In this document: piece after piece, positions 35,316-43,910 of the stretch
Position numbering within the stretch: position 1 is the first letter of the stretch
How the letters are laid out: each line of letters starts with the position of its first letter
Assembly (NCBI RefSeq): GCF_902806685.2
Contig: NC_048542.1
Coordinates: 10,152,533-10,216,532, forward strand
Reading direction: 5' to 3'
Source of the DNA: Maniola hyperantus
Taxonomy: Eukaryota > Arthropoda > Insecta > Lepidoptera > Nymphalidae
DNA: 64,000 nt
Program-made: the position numbers and the translations under genes
Notes under the pieces: generated by a model
What the model saw: only the letters and a program-made list of their open reading frames with translations
Told to the model about the DNA's origin: nothing
The model's database searches: none

Positions 35316-35398
35316 CTAGCTGACGCCCGCGACTTCGTCCGCGTGGATGTAGGTTTTCAAAAGCCCGTGGGAACTCTTTTATTTTCTGGGATAAAAGA
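35316..35398 (-). mobile_element. Helitron-like element, family A, truncated
   Basis: CTAG after A at 35316, head gacgcccgcgacttcgtccg, body as far as ctgggataaaag. It then switches without spacer to the RTE-like LINE end. Confidence 0.7.
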
Positions 35399-35634
35399 AG
35401 GCAGGTCATGCCTGTCGTAGAGGTGATGGCCGTTGGAGCCGGAAAGTTCTTGAGTGGAGACCGCGTAGGTATAAGTAAGCGTAGTGTGGGACGCCTTCCA
35501 GCACGATGGACCGACGATATACAGAGGCTGGCGGGAAGTGGCTAGGTGAGGAAGGCTGAGGACCGGGTGTGGTGGCGCTCTTTAGGGAAAGCTTATGTCC
35601 AACAGTGGACGACCGCAGGCTGATGATGATGGAA
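35399..35634 (+). mobile_element. RTE-like LINE 3' end
   Basis: Encodes KRSVGRLPARWTDDIQRLAG, a stop plus frame change, then RVWWRSLGKAYVQQWTTAG and a stop followed by GATGATGATGG. This is the typical C-terminal end of RTE-clade polymerases in insects. The breaks show it is dead. Confidence 0.75.
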
Positions 35635-35769
35635 AAAATCACGTTGATCCGTTGCACCCCTCACACGTCCCTATCCGCCTTCTCCACTCCTGTCACGCTG
35701 GCGAATAAGTTTGGAATAGAACAGGATTTCGATGGAGTGCGTGGATTTTTGTGAACGGAGTTCAACCAT

Positions 35770-36060
35770 GTAGTCGTGGTTTGGTACAATAGTAAATGGT
35801 ACAATATTAATTCACCAACAACAGTTCCTAAAACCCATAGAATAGGAGTGCAGTACCCTGCAGCATCAGTATTGAAGAGTTGGAACTTAAAGTTCAATAA
35901 TGGTATATATGTTTGGCATCTACAATATTATCTCACAATCAACAGTGGCTTAGGAGTGCAATACCCTGCATCATCAGGGTTGAAGAGTTGGGATATCGAG
36001 TTGAATTATGAAGTCGTTGCTTGGTACCTAAACCAGAGATAGTTTATTCTAAGCGTACCT
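35770..36060 (+). repeat. 108-bp tandem repeat
   Basis: The block taggagtgca(g)taccctgca, then tcatcag and ttgaagagttg, starts at 35843 and 35951. A weaker third echo lies at about 36080-36190, and related units at 41835-42010. The ORFs 35569-36042 are accidental. Confidence 0.6.
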
Positions 36061-36214
36061 TTAATATCAATTCAACATCAACTATTCCTAAAACAGCTGA
36101 TTGAAATCCAAAAGTACAAAAGCTACCCGTGATTATTATGATGATGGTTGAGAAGTTGGCACTTGAAGTTTTAACATGTATGGTTTCTAACAAAAAAGAA
36201 TGAATGAAATCGGA

Positions 36215-36545
36215 CTACGCGTTAATGAATTACAGCTCAGTATACATTTTAACTTTCAACCCCTCTCCTAAGGGAACCATGCTGAATTTCGGGATAAAAA
36301 GTATCCTATATCCTATATATATCCTCATAGTATGACGTCAAATCGTACCAAGTTTCATTGGAATCCATTCAGTAGTTTCAGCGTGATGCGCGGCCGTGAT
36401 ACAGACAGACAGACAGACAGACAGACAAAAATGAAAAAAATTCCAGTTTTGGGTTCAGTATCGATTATAGAGTGCCCTCGAAAAAAAAATTTCAAAATAT
36501 CTTCAATGTACAGAATTTCACCTGTTACAGTTTTATTATAAGTAA
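36215..36545 (+). mobile_element. Dispersed repeat D
   Basis: Layout like the other short repeats (acccctctcctaaggga, gggataaaaagtatcctata, tttcattggaatccattcag, GACA run) but a different family. Single copy here; ends not fixed. Confidence 0.45.
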
Positions 36546-36558
36546 TAAAATAATAATA

Positions 36559-36660
36559 ATAATATTGATTCAGATACAAGTTAGCCCTTGACTGCAATCT
36601 CACCTGGTGGTAGGTGACGATACAGTCTTGCTTACGACTATTTCGGATCGGAAATTCTTG
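36559..36660 (-). mobile_element. LINE 3'-tail fragment
   Basis: ttcagatacaagttagccct, then tgactgcaatctcacctggt, repeated in short form at 36822-36858. It starts at an AAT microsatellite (36543-36562), as retroposon tails often do. Confidence 0.5.
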
Positions 36661-36695
36661 GATTCAGGTTAAATGCAGTGCAAAAAGAGAGATCA

Positions 36696-36821
36696 TTAGG
36701 ATTCCGTACCTCAAAAGGAAAAAGGAACCCTTATAGGATCAGTTTGTTGTCTGTCTGTCTGTCCGTCTTACAAACAAAGTACGCAACGCTTCGTACAAAT
36801 AGTACTTTTTTATTTATTTAT
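36696..36821 (-). mobile_element. Dispersed repeat G, inverted end
   Basis: attccgtacctcaaaaggaa, a short GTCT run, then acgcaacgcttcgtacaaat, as at 35003-35314. Confidence 0.6.
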
Positions 36822-36858
36822 TCAGATACAAGTTAGCCCTTGACTGCAATCTCACCTG

Positions 36859-36933
36859 TTGACAGACATAGAAACGGCGAGACTAGTATATTTTAGTTAC
36901 TTTCACAGCATTATGTCATATGGCATATTATTA
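36859..36933 (+). pseudogene. LINE polymerase fragment (CR1-like)
   Basis: 25 codons reading TDIETARLVYFSYFHSIMSY then GILL, matching the conserved region after the reverse transcriptase core in lepidopteran CR1-like LINEs. It is cut on the left by a LINE-tail fragment and on the right by the GAAA repeat. Confidence 0.55.
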
Positions 36934-37118
36934 GAAAAGAAAAAGAAAGAAAAGAAAAAACGTTTATTTTTTAAAGCTGTACCACACATTACCAGTTACC
37001 AACTGGTTAGGTTATCCCAGCGCCTCTTATACTTGAGTAATAAAGTCAAAAAACCTCAAGTAGAAGAAGCGCCGGAATAAAGTATGTCATGTGTGGCACA
37101 ACCCAAAAAAAAAGGTCT
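36934..37118 (+). mobile_element. (GAAA)n-associated repeat, copy 1
   Basis: Imperfect GAAA run, cgtttatt, ctgtaccacacatta, cgccggaataaa, catgtgtggcacaaccc. The paired blocks ccacacat and atgtgtgg make a long inverted pair. Same family as 62555-62790. GAAA microsatellites of this kind are reported as associated with Lep1 Helitrons. Confidence 0.55.
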
Positions 37119-37206
37119 ATCAACACTATATTTTACAAATCCAACAACTGACAATCGAAAAGAGTAATTTATTACCTATTTTGAACAAATCATTTGACTT
37201 TGACTT

Positions 37207-37286
37207 TTGATCCCGGAAAATCAAAGTTCCCACGGGATTTTTAAAAAACCTAAATCCACGCGGACGAAGTTGCGGGCATCATCTAG
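37207..37286 (+). mobile_element. Helitron-like element, family A, truncated
   Basis: gatcccggaaaatcaaagtt to ggacgaagttgcgggcatca and CTAG followed by T. Only the last 80 bp. Confidence 0.65.
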
Positions 37287-37365
37287 TGCATACTAAATAG
37301 TTTTTGATTTATCATGCAAAATGTCAAAAAATACTATTTACCTATTTATTTATTTTTATTTTTCA

Positions 37366-37556
37366 CTAGCTGCCCCGGCGAGCTTCGTACCGCCTAACAG
37401 TCGATTCTTTTTCAGGAATTTTTTAAAAATTTTCTCTCCGTAAGAACCATATTCGTACTTCAAGGAATATTATAAAAAAAGAATTAGCGAAATCGGTTCA
37501 GCTGTTCTCGAGATTTGCGATCAGCAACACATTTAGCGATTCATTTTTATATGTAC
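37366..37556 (-). mobile_element. Helitron-like element, family C
   Basis: CTAG after A at 37366-37369, then ctgccccggcgagcttcgta, a different body (gaaccat, cgtacttcaaggaatatt, ctgttctcgagatttgcgat) and attcatttttatat at the TC side, which is mutated. Confidence 0.65.
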
Positions 37557-37639
37557 CGAAATTCTAGTTACATAGTAGTAATAAATTAAGTTACATTGTT
37601 AATGCTTATCTCTAAACAGAGATTTAGAGATAAACATTT

Positions 37640-37725
37640 TACTATTGTAGTACGGAAACCTCGGGGCGCGAGTCTGACTCGTACTTGGCCGGTCGGTCTG
37701 TCGGTCGGTCGGTCGATTTATTTTA
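37640..37725 (-). mobile_element. Dispersed repeat G, inverted head
   Basis: cgcgagtctgactcgtactt, ggccgg, then a GTCG/GTCT run. Confidence 0.5.
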
Positions 37726-37792
37726 GAATGCATCGTATCGACAGCTGGTGGTAGTAGTTTACATATATCCTACTAATATTATAAACTAGGTG

Positions 37793-38104
37793 AAGCTATG
37801 ATAGCCTAGTGGTTAGGACGTCCGCCTTCTAAACGGAGGTCGGGGGGTTCGATCCCGGGCACGCACCTCTAACTTTTCGGAGTTATACGCGTTTTAATTA
37901 ATTAAATATCACTTGCTTTAACGGTAAAGGAAAACATCGTGAGGAAACCTGCATGCCGAGTTCTCCATAATGTTCTCAAAGGTGTGTGAATTCTACCAAT
38001 CCGCACATGGCCAGCGTGGTAGACTATGGCCAAAACCCTTCTCACTCTGAGAGGAGACCCGTGCTCTGTAGTGAGCCGGCGATGGGTTGATCATGATGAT
38101 GATG
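37793..38104 (+). mobile_element. tRNA-Arg-headed SINE, complete
   Basis: Best copy: box A tagcctagtgg, TCT anticodon loop, box B ggttcgatccc, full body, ending gggttgatcatgatgatgat. The next element starts within two bases of the tail. Confidence 0.85.
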
Positions 38105-38105
38105 A

Positions 38106-38324
38106 GGTGATGCCCGCGACTTCGTACGCGTGGAATTAGATTTTTAAAAATCCCGTGGAAACTCTTTGATTTTCCGGGATAAAAAGTAGCCTATGTCACT
38201 CTCCAGGTCAACCATACCCATGCAAAAAATCACTTCGATCCGTTGCTCTGTTGCGACGTGATTGAAGGACAAACCAACGAACCAACAAACAAACACACTT
38301 TCACATTTATAATAGGTGTAGTGA
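38106..38324 (-). mobile_element. Helitron-like element, family A2
   Basis: Head gatgcccgcgacttcgtacg without the outer CTAG, full A2 body, TC end (minus TCACTACACCTATTATAAAT) followed by T. It sits flush on the SINE tail. Confidence 0.7.
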
Positions 38325-38424
38325 TGTGTGTGTGTGTGGATGTTTGGATGTTTGTTACTCAATCACACAAAAACGGCTGAACGGTTTTGGTTGAAATTGG
38401 GAATGGAGATAGATAAAAGTGTTA

Positions 38425-39084
38425 ATTAGAATAGAATAGAATAGAATAGAATAGAATAGAATAGAATAGAATAGAATGTTTTTTTATTCATGTAAACTTT
38501 TTAAAAGTGCTTATGAATAGTCAGGTTTAATTTACCACTGGTTCGGAATGCCGTTCCTACCGAGAAGAACCAGCAAGAAACTCGGCGGTTGCTCTTTTTA
38601 ATTTTTCAATTTACAATGTTATTATACCGTACTATACAAGCCATTGCACCCCCGTGCATTGCTGGAGCGAGTCAAATCCAAGCTTTTTTATCGTTTACAT
38701 AGTCTGCGACTGTATAATATGCTTTTTTTAGGAGCATACTTTTAACACATTTTTAAACTTGTGTAAAGGCAAGTCTAAAATTGCTTGTGGAATTTTATTA
38801 TAAAATATTACACTCATTCCCACAAATGACTTTCGCACCTTCCAGAGGCGGAGCGCAGGAGTAGCTAGCTTATTTTTGTTTCTAGTTTGCCTATCATGGA
38901 GATCACTGATTTTTTTGTAACTGTGAATGTTTTGTCGTACAAAAATTATATTATTGTAAATATATTGGGAAGCTACTGTAAGAATACCTATTTCCTTAAA
39001 TATCTCTCGTAGGGAATCGCGCGGTTTTAAATTATAAATTGCACGTATTGGTATATAATTAAATTTAGGGTATACCCTAAATTA
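38425..39084 (-). mobile_element. CR1-like LINE 3' end with pentanucleotide tail
   Basis: The plus-strand AGAAT run at 38425-38476 is the 3' tail of a minus-strand element. Next come the conserved 3' block (on minus gagcaaccgccgagtttctt) and the end of the polymerase ORF. Microsatellite tails instead of poly(A) are a CR1/L2-type trait. It is 5'-truncated at about 39084. Confidence 0.75.
38672..39075 (-). pseudogene. CR1-like polymerase C-terminus, frameshifted
   Basis: On minus the frame is open from about 39075 and reads NYIPIRAIYNLKPRDSLREI, then ASQYIYNNIIFVRQNIHSYK, NKLATPALRLWKVRKS and FYNKIPQAILDLPLHKFK. A stop near 38732 breaks it. The expected end (KKAYYTVADYVNDKKAW) continues in another frame to a stop at 38672. 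This is the conserved tail of CR1-like polymerases, with no catalytic core. The open stretch was missed as an ORF because it lacks an ATG. It is dead because of truncation and frameshift. Confidence 0.75.
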
Positions 39085-39231
39085 ACACATAGGCTACTTT
39101 TTATCCCGGAAAATCAAAGAGTTCCCACGGGATTTTAAAAACCTAATTCCACGCGGACGAAGTTGCGGGCATCAACTAGTAATAAAATATAATTTGGACT
39201 TATCCGAATTCCGAAAGTCAGGGTTGTCAAA

Positions 39232-39418
39232 TCACACTTATATTATAAAGGCGAAATTTTGTATCTGCGTGTGTGTGTGTATAGGTTTGTTACCCTTTCA
39301 CGCAAAAAGTACAAGACGGATTTGGCTGAAATTTGAAATAGTGATCGCTTTTGAAAGAGTTCTCGTGGGATTAAAAAACCACTATATCCTCGCGGACGAA
39401 GTCGCGTGTATCATCTAG
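39232..39418 (+). mobile_element. Helitron-like element, family A3 variant
   Basis: TCACACTTATATTATAAAGG after an A, GTGTGT run, gcaaaaagtacaagacggat, ctcgcggacgaagtcgcg, and CTAG followed by T. Part of the middle is deleted. Confidence 0.7.
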
Positions 39419-39492
39419 TTACAAATATAAGTATGTAGGTCATATTGTGTGCTTAGACAATTTAATTATATACTTGAGTTTTCATGTAACAG

Positions 39493-39618
39493 AAACAAAA
39501 ATGGATTGGCGGAAGAGGAAAAAGAAACGGTTTAGACTCGCAAAAGCAAATCCCTTGCAAAGAGGAGATCTATTAAAATTCATCAGAATCTTTCCAAACC
39601 ATAATATTATCTTGTGAT
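39493..39618 (+). pseudogene. Possible decayed exon copy 0
   Basis: The stretch from gactcgcaaaagcaaatccc shows loose resemblance to the exon starts at 39991 and 41053. It follows acceptor-like sites (catgtaacag, cggtttag). Its frames break quickly. A weak call. Confidence 0.2.
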
Positions 39619-39715
39619 GATAATGCCATTACTTTTTCGGGGTTATTCCCGTGAGTCACACCCGACGTGAGTAACAATGTGACTCGACGGGAATTTTATT
39701 TGACTGAATATGTAC

Positions 39716-39957
39716 TTTTCCGGGATGCTGAATTTGATAATGACATTTATTTTCAAATCCAAAATAGCAGACATGCACTTTTCACAAAAAATAGAAATGG
39801 GTGTCGTTTTCAGGTTTTCCAGGATGCTGGTTTTGATAATGACATTAATTTTTTAATCTAAGATGGCGGGCCAGCACTTTTTATAAAAAATAGACGCGAG
39901 TGTCGTTTTCAAGGTTCTCCAGGATGGTGAATTTGATGATGACATTTATTTATTTTT
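39716..39957 (+). repeat. ~100-bp tandem repeat, 2.4 copies
   Basis: Units start at 39716, 39815 and 39915 with tt(t/c)tcc-gggatg(c/g)tg, tttgat(a/g)atgaca, then a stretch ending gtgtcgttttca. It lies between the possible exon copy 0 and the exon at 39991. Confidence 0.75.
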
Positions 39958-39990
39958 AATAAATACTTATATATTATACTTCTATTTTAG

Positions 39991-40110
39991 TGGATCACAG
40001 GATTTTCTTTGACAAGGAAACGACAAAGCAAAAAATCGAATTGAATTAGATTATGATGCTATCACACCGTACCATTTAGAGCCAGCTTCTGAAAATTTGA
40101 CACTGTGTTT
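39991..40110 (+). pseudogene. Exon-like segment, probably decayed
   Basis: Bounded by an acceptor (cttctattttag) and a canonical donor (gtaagt at 40111). One frame is open over the last ~26 codons (IELDYDAITPYHLEP, ending in phase 2). It aligns without gaps to the end of the exon at 41053-41189 (shared E, DA and T positions, final L codon). An in-frame TGA near its start breaks it. Product unknown. It looks like a duplicated exon that has decayed. Confidence 0.4.
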
Positions 40111-40132
40111 GTAAGTTGATATTATTTAGATA

Positions 40133-40328
40133 CTAGCTAATGCCCGCGACTTCGTCCGCGTGGATTTCACATTTTTCAAAATCCCGCGGGAACTCTTTGA
40201 TTTTCCGGGATAAAAAGTAGCCTATGTGTTAATCCAGTTAAGAATTCTAAATTTCATTCAAATCCGTTCAGCCTTTTTTGCGTGATTGAGTAACAAACAT
40301 CCAAACATCTACACTTTCACATTAATTC
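40133..40328 (-). mobile_element. Helitron-like element, family A3
   Basis: CTAG after A at 40133, head aatgcccgcgacttcgtccg, body tgtgttaatccag and gcgtgattgagtaacaaaca. It starts 22 bp after the exon donor, so it lies in the putative intron. Confidence 0.7.
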
Positions 40329-40330
40329 CA

Positions 40331-40519
40331 CTAGCTGCCCTGGCGAACTTCGTTCCGCCTACGGCCTAACAGTCGATTCAAATTTTTTAAATTTTTCTCT
40401 CGGTAAGAACCATCCTCGTACTTCAAGGAATACCTAATTTAAAAAAAGAATTAGCGAAATCGGTTCAGCTGTTCTCGAGATTTGCGATGACATTTAGTGA
40501 TTCATTTTTATATTATAGA
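40331..40519 (-). mobile_element. Helitron-like element, family C
   Basis: CTAG at 40331 after A, then ctgccctggcgaacttcgtt. Read on minus the end is GGCGGAACGAAGTTCGCC, which folds as a 7-bp stem with a bulged G and a GAA loop before CTAG. It ends at 40519 exactly where a family B element begins. Confidence 0.75.
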
Positions 40520-40776
40520 CTAGCTTATGCTCGCGACTTCGTCCGCGTGGGCTACACAAAATTTCGAACCCCTATTTCACCCCCTCCAGAGTTGAATTTT
40601 CAAAAATCCCTTCTTAGTGGATGCCTGCGTCATAATAGCTATCTGCATGCCAAATTTCAGCACGATCCGTCCAGTATTTTGAGCTGTGCGTTGATAGATC
40701 AGTCAGTCAGTCAGTCAGTCAGTCAGTCAGTCAGTCAGTCAGTCAGTCAGTCACCTTTTTCTTTTATATATTTAGA
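40520..40776 (-). mobile_element. Helitron-like element, family B, complete
   Basis: CTAG directly after the final A of the family C copy, a long GTCA microsatellite (40706-40751), TC end at 40775-40776 followed by T. This is an A|T insertion at the edge of another element. Confidence 0.8.
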
Positions 40777-40807
40777 TTAGGATTAGGATAATATAATTAT
40801 TATGTTA

Positions 40808-41002
40808 CTAGCTGCCCCGACGAACTTCGCACCGCCTACAGTCGATTCTTTTTCAGGACTTTTTAAAAAAAATTCTCTCCATAAGAACCATCCCCGTACT
40901 TCAAGGAATATTATCAAAAATAATTAGCGAAATCGGTGCAGCTGTTCTCGAGATTTGCGATCAGCAACACATTCAGCGATTCATTTTTATATAATATAGA
41001 GA
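40808..41002 (-). mobile_element. Helitron-like element, family C, complete
   Basis: CTAG after A at 40808; minus-strand start TCTCTATATTATATAAAAAT beside T. Body as in the other C copies with a small deletion. Confidence 0.75.
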
Positions 41003-41052
41003 TTTACTATTTGTTGTCAGATTTGTCAATGCTGAATTATGTTGTATTTTAG

Positions 41053-41189
41053 TGACTCAAGACATTCCTTTTAGAAGAAAACAAGGAAAATAAAATGAAT
41101 GTGCCCAATATACGTACCACTGAAATCCAACATGATGCTGCAACATTCAATTCTGTACTAAATATTGAAAGGTCTACCATACCATACTT
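41053..41189 (+). CDS. Candidate penultimate exon, unknown protein
   Basis: Acceptor gttgtattttag, donor gtaagt at 41190. The frame that joins the next exon runs from ATG at 41095 (MNVPNIRTTEIQHDAATFNS) and leaves two bases of a split codon at the donor. It resembles the segment at 39991-40110. Frame upstream of the ATG also lacks a stop back to a TGA at the exon's first codon, so the ATG may be a true start or the exon may be damaged. No known domain. Confidence 0.4.
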
Positions 41190-41306
41190 GTAAGTTATAG
41201 TGTTATGTGTTATAGTGTTATAGTGTTATGCTATGTTTTTTGCATACATTCTATATAGATAATACTCACAATATAATTATGTTGATTGTATGTTTATTAA
41301 TTCCAG

Positions 41307-41424
41307 AAATGAAATGGAGAGCTTCAATAGTTCTGCGTCGAATGATACATCTAATGTGACTGTTGAAACAGAAAATGATACATATTGTGTTTATGTGTGT
41401 AGTGGGCTTTTAGAGGGAAATTGA
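41307..41424 (+). CDS. Candidate terminal exon, unknown protein
   Basis: Acceptor ttattaattccag. The first base completes the split Leu codon of the exon ending at 41189, then 38 codons (NEMESFNSSASNDTSNVTVE, ending CSGLLEGN) and a TGA stop. Joined with 41095-41189 this gives a 70-residue product, acidic and rich in Ser, Asn and Thr. Phase match, good splice sites and a nearby poly(A) signal support a real 3' gene end. I do not recognise the product. Confidence 0.45.
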
Positions 41425-41449
41425 ATTGTACCTACTTCCTACTTATAAA

Positions 41450-41455
41450 AATAAA
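41450..41455 (+). terminator. Poly(A) signal
   Basis: AATAAA, 26 bases after the stop at 41424, followed within about 60 bases by T/GT-rich sequence. It fits as the 3' end of the candidate gene. Confidence 0.45.
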
Positions 41456-41834
41456 ATTTTCATTTTTGAGATCAAAGTGGAATTTATTTTGACTTTTGTA
41501 TTGTTTTGTACAAGTAGATAGTATATATAGTTTTTAGTCGCTACTAATAGATAAGTGTAGGCAACAAAAGTTATTTTCACAGACAAACGAATGTGTAATC
41601 ATGTGTTCCTAATAGGTAATCCGCCAGCACAGAGAATTCAACTCCTAGAGTACGCATATACAAGGTTTTACATGAAAACAAAATCGTAAAATGTTGGCGG
41701 GGGACAGGGGAGAATGCTTTGTTGTGATTGGTGGACTGACTAATCAAAACAATGTGCGGAATGAGGGTACCGAACGGGCGTGGGCGATGATTCATTTAAA
41801 ATTCCGTGGGATCACCACGATTTAGCAATGCAAT
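41456..41834. other. Gene-free stretch
   Basis: A minus ORF at 41577-41795 has no domain. Confidence 0.35.
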
Positions 41835-42010
41835 TCCTTAGGTACAGCATCAGGGTCGAGAAGTGGGTCTTCGAGTTCAATGATAAAGTCTTTACTTGGT
41901 AGATATAGGTACCTACCTCCAATATCAATTTATAACCGACAGTTTCAAAATCCCATAAGTTTTGGTGGTCATGTCCCCTGCAGCATCAGGATTGAGGAGT
42001 TGAAATCCTG
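41835..42010 (+). repeat. Degenerate 108-bp-type repeat units
   Basis: gcagcatcagg(g)t-gag-agt occurs at about 41847 and 41980, with agtctttacttggta and aatatcaatt between, as in the array at 35770-36060. Confidence 0.5.
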
Positions 42011-42019
42011 TGTGTCCTA

Positions 42020-42280
42020 TATAAAATGACATTTTATATAGGACAATGTTGCAAAGTTTCTTTATCAATTAAAAAAAATACCCAAATCGGTTCAGAAATC
42101 TCGGAGATTTCTGTGTACATAGGTAGAAAAACACAACTCCTTTTTTAAAACTCGGTTAAAAAAGTATCCTTTGTTAATCCTCTACTTGTCTGTAAAAGTC
42201 CCGTCAAAATAGGTTCTGCCGTTCCGAAGATTAGCCCGTTCAAACAGACAGACAGACAGACAGTTTTTAAAAACGTTTGA
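42020..42280 (+). mobile_element. Fragments of short dispersed repeats
   Basis: Two pieces with the layout aaatcggttcagaaatctcg and acataggtagaaaaacac, then gttctgccgttccgaaga with a GACA run. No full element. Confidence 0.4.
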
Positions 42281-43339
42281 TTCAGCTGTTATGGTACAGT
42301 TCAAATAACAATATTATGAGCTTGCGGTAGTTATTTCGAAATTACAGACAGACACTTCATAGAAGTATGGATTTCTATAATATATACGAGTTGTTTATAC
42401 ACGCTGAGGCAGTAGTTACCTAATAGGTATGTATGTAAGTGAGATTTTATAGTATTCATCAAAAGATAAGTAGGTAATCATTATCATTCAAAAAAAAATT
42501 AAAAAATATTTATTTCAGTAGGTAAAACAATTTCACATAGTGCGTAGTAATTGGGACCATCCCAGTAACTGTTTTAGTATTGCTACGAGTACTCGTGGCA
42601 GGCGACCCCGCTCTTCCATAAAATCTTATACAATAATAATTGAAATAAGTAGTTCCTTCATAAATCATATATTTACAAAAATTCATCGGTGACATCTGTC
42701 CAACTATCTGTGTGCCATCATCAATATATCCGGACGCTAGTGTGAGCGCATGCACTCGCTACACTGCTCATCACTGAGTCTATCTCTTTCTATCACAATG
42801 TTAGGTGAAATAGCATACAGGTTACCCACGTGGGCCGAGCAGTTCGGACGTGCATCCAGCGTCACCTTAAACAACCTATTAGGGTTGTGAGAAGTGATTT
42901 TTGCGAGTTGCGAATTTATTCGGTGTTTATTAAATACCACCGTTGCTTTTTATGACGTGATCATATTTTATTAAGAGGGGTTACAGTGACGTACATACTT
43001 GTGATACAATACCAGATGTTGTTGCAGGAATCCATTTTTAATATTTAACAAATTTTAATCTAACACTTTTCTTTCTTTTCTTTTTTTCTTTATTTCGTAA
43101 TTTGTAGTTCTGATTTCGTAAATTATTCGTTTTTTTTTTTCATTCAAATTCATTGAAGTAGTTTTTACTTTATTTTATTTTTCTTCCGGTGATCTAAGCT
43201 TTAAAGTTGTATGAAAAAAAATTGGAAAAAAGTATTTAAGTAATTTAATTTTCCATAAAAAAAGAAACAAACGATTACGAATTAAAATACCATTGGTAAT
43301 AAATTTACTATTTTACCATCGCTCGCCTCGAAAATAAAA
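42281..43339. other. 1.06-kb gene-free stretch
   Basis: Minus ORFs 42510-42755 and 42737-42940 lack domains. T-runs around 43130. Confidence 0.4.
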
Positions 43340-43490
43340 AGTTTAAAATACAATTCCGTGGCACAATAAAATATCCGTAGTATCAGTACGGAACCAACGA
43401 TGCGTGAAACCGTATGTGCGATACGAGAACGTCAGTTTTTGTCAGCCCAGATTGCTTTTATCGAAAGATTTTTGGACAATATTTGAATAT
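43340..43490 (+). repeat. Diverged local duplication, copy 1
   Basis: gtttaaaatacaattccgtg, caataaaatatcc, tgcttttatcgaaag are shared loosely, in order, with 44390-44540. Confidence 0.45.
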
Positions 43491-43599
43491 GTTGATATAA
43501 AAGTGTGATTCTTTATGTATGGCTACTTTATCCATACTAACCTACTCGTTATTAAATGCGATATTAAGTATTTGTATTAGGCGGACCATATCCATAGGT

Positions 43600-43910
43600 A
43601 CTTATATATTATAGATGCGCAAATATTGTGTCTGTCAGTCTGCTAGCTTTTCATGGAACGTCTGTTACACCGTTTTGATGTAGGAACGTAGGAATTCATT
43701 GATTTCCGGGATAAAAAGTATCCTTCATCCGTATGTAGGATGCAAGGTATCTCTGTACCAAAAACATGTGCCCGTAACTTTATCCACATGGATTAATGTT
43801 TTTAAGAATCCCGTGGAAACTTTGATTTTCTATTTCTGTAGGTAGGTTTATCCTTCCCCGGGATGCAAGCTATCTCTACCTTAGCTAAATTTTGTACTCT
43901 TATCCAATTG
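43600..43910. mobile_element. Mosaic of Helitron-like family A pieces
   Basis: A plus-oriented tail piece (gtctgctagcttttcatgga) is followed by two minus-oriented body pieces (gggataaaaagtatcc, ccttccccgggatgcaagct). Repeated insertion and decay. Confidence 0.5.

Larger units (their letters stand above)
38325..39179 (+). mobile_element. Helitron-like element, family A3, split by a LINE
   Basis: Left part 38325-38424 (tgtttgttactcaatcacac, aacggctgaacgg) and right part 39085-39179 (cataggctactttttatccc, gcggacgaagttgcggg, CTAG before T) form one A3 body, as seen intact at 40133-40328. The CR1-like LINE sits between them. Confidence 0.65.

Noticed and set aside
37793..37870. Functional tRNA-Arg gene
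   Set aside because: The tRNA-like part is the head of a SINE that continues with a conserved 230-bp body. The anticodon stem has mismatches and there is no acceptor pairing.
40706..40751. Regular GTCA repeats as a CRISPR-like array
   Set aside because: Four-base microsatellites inside family B Helitrons. There are no spacers and no cas genes, and the genome is eukaryotic.
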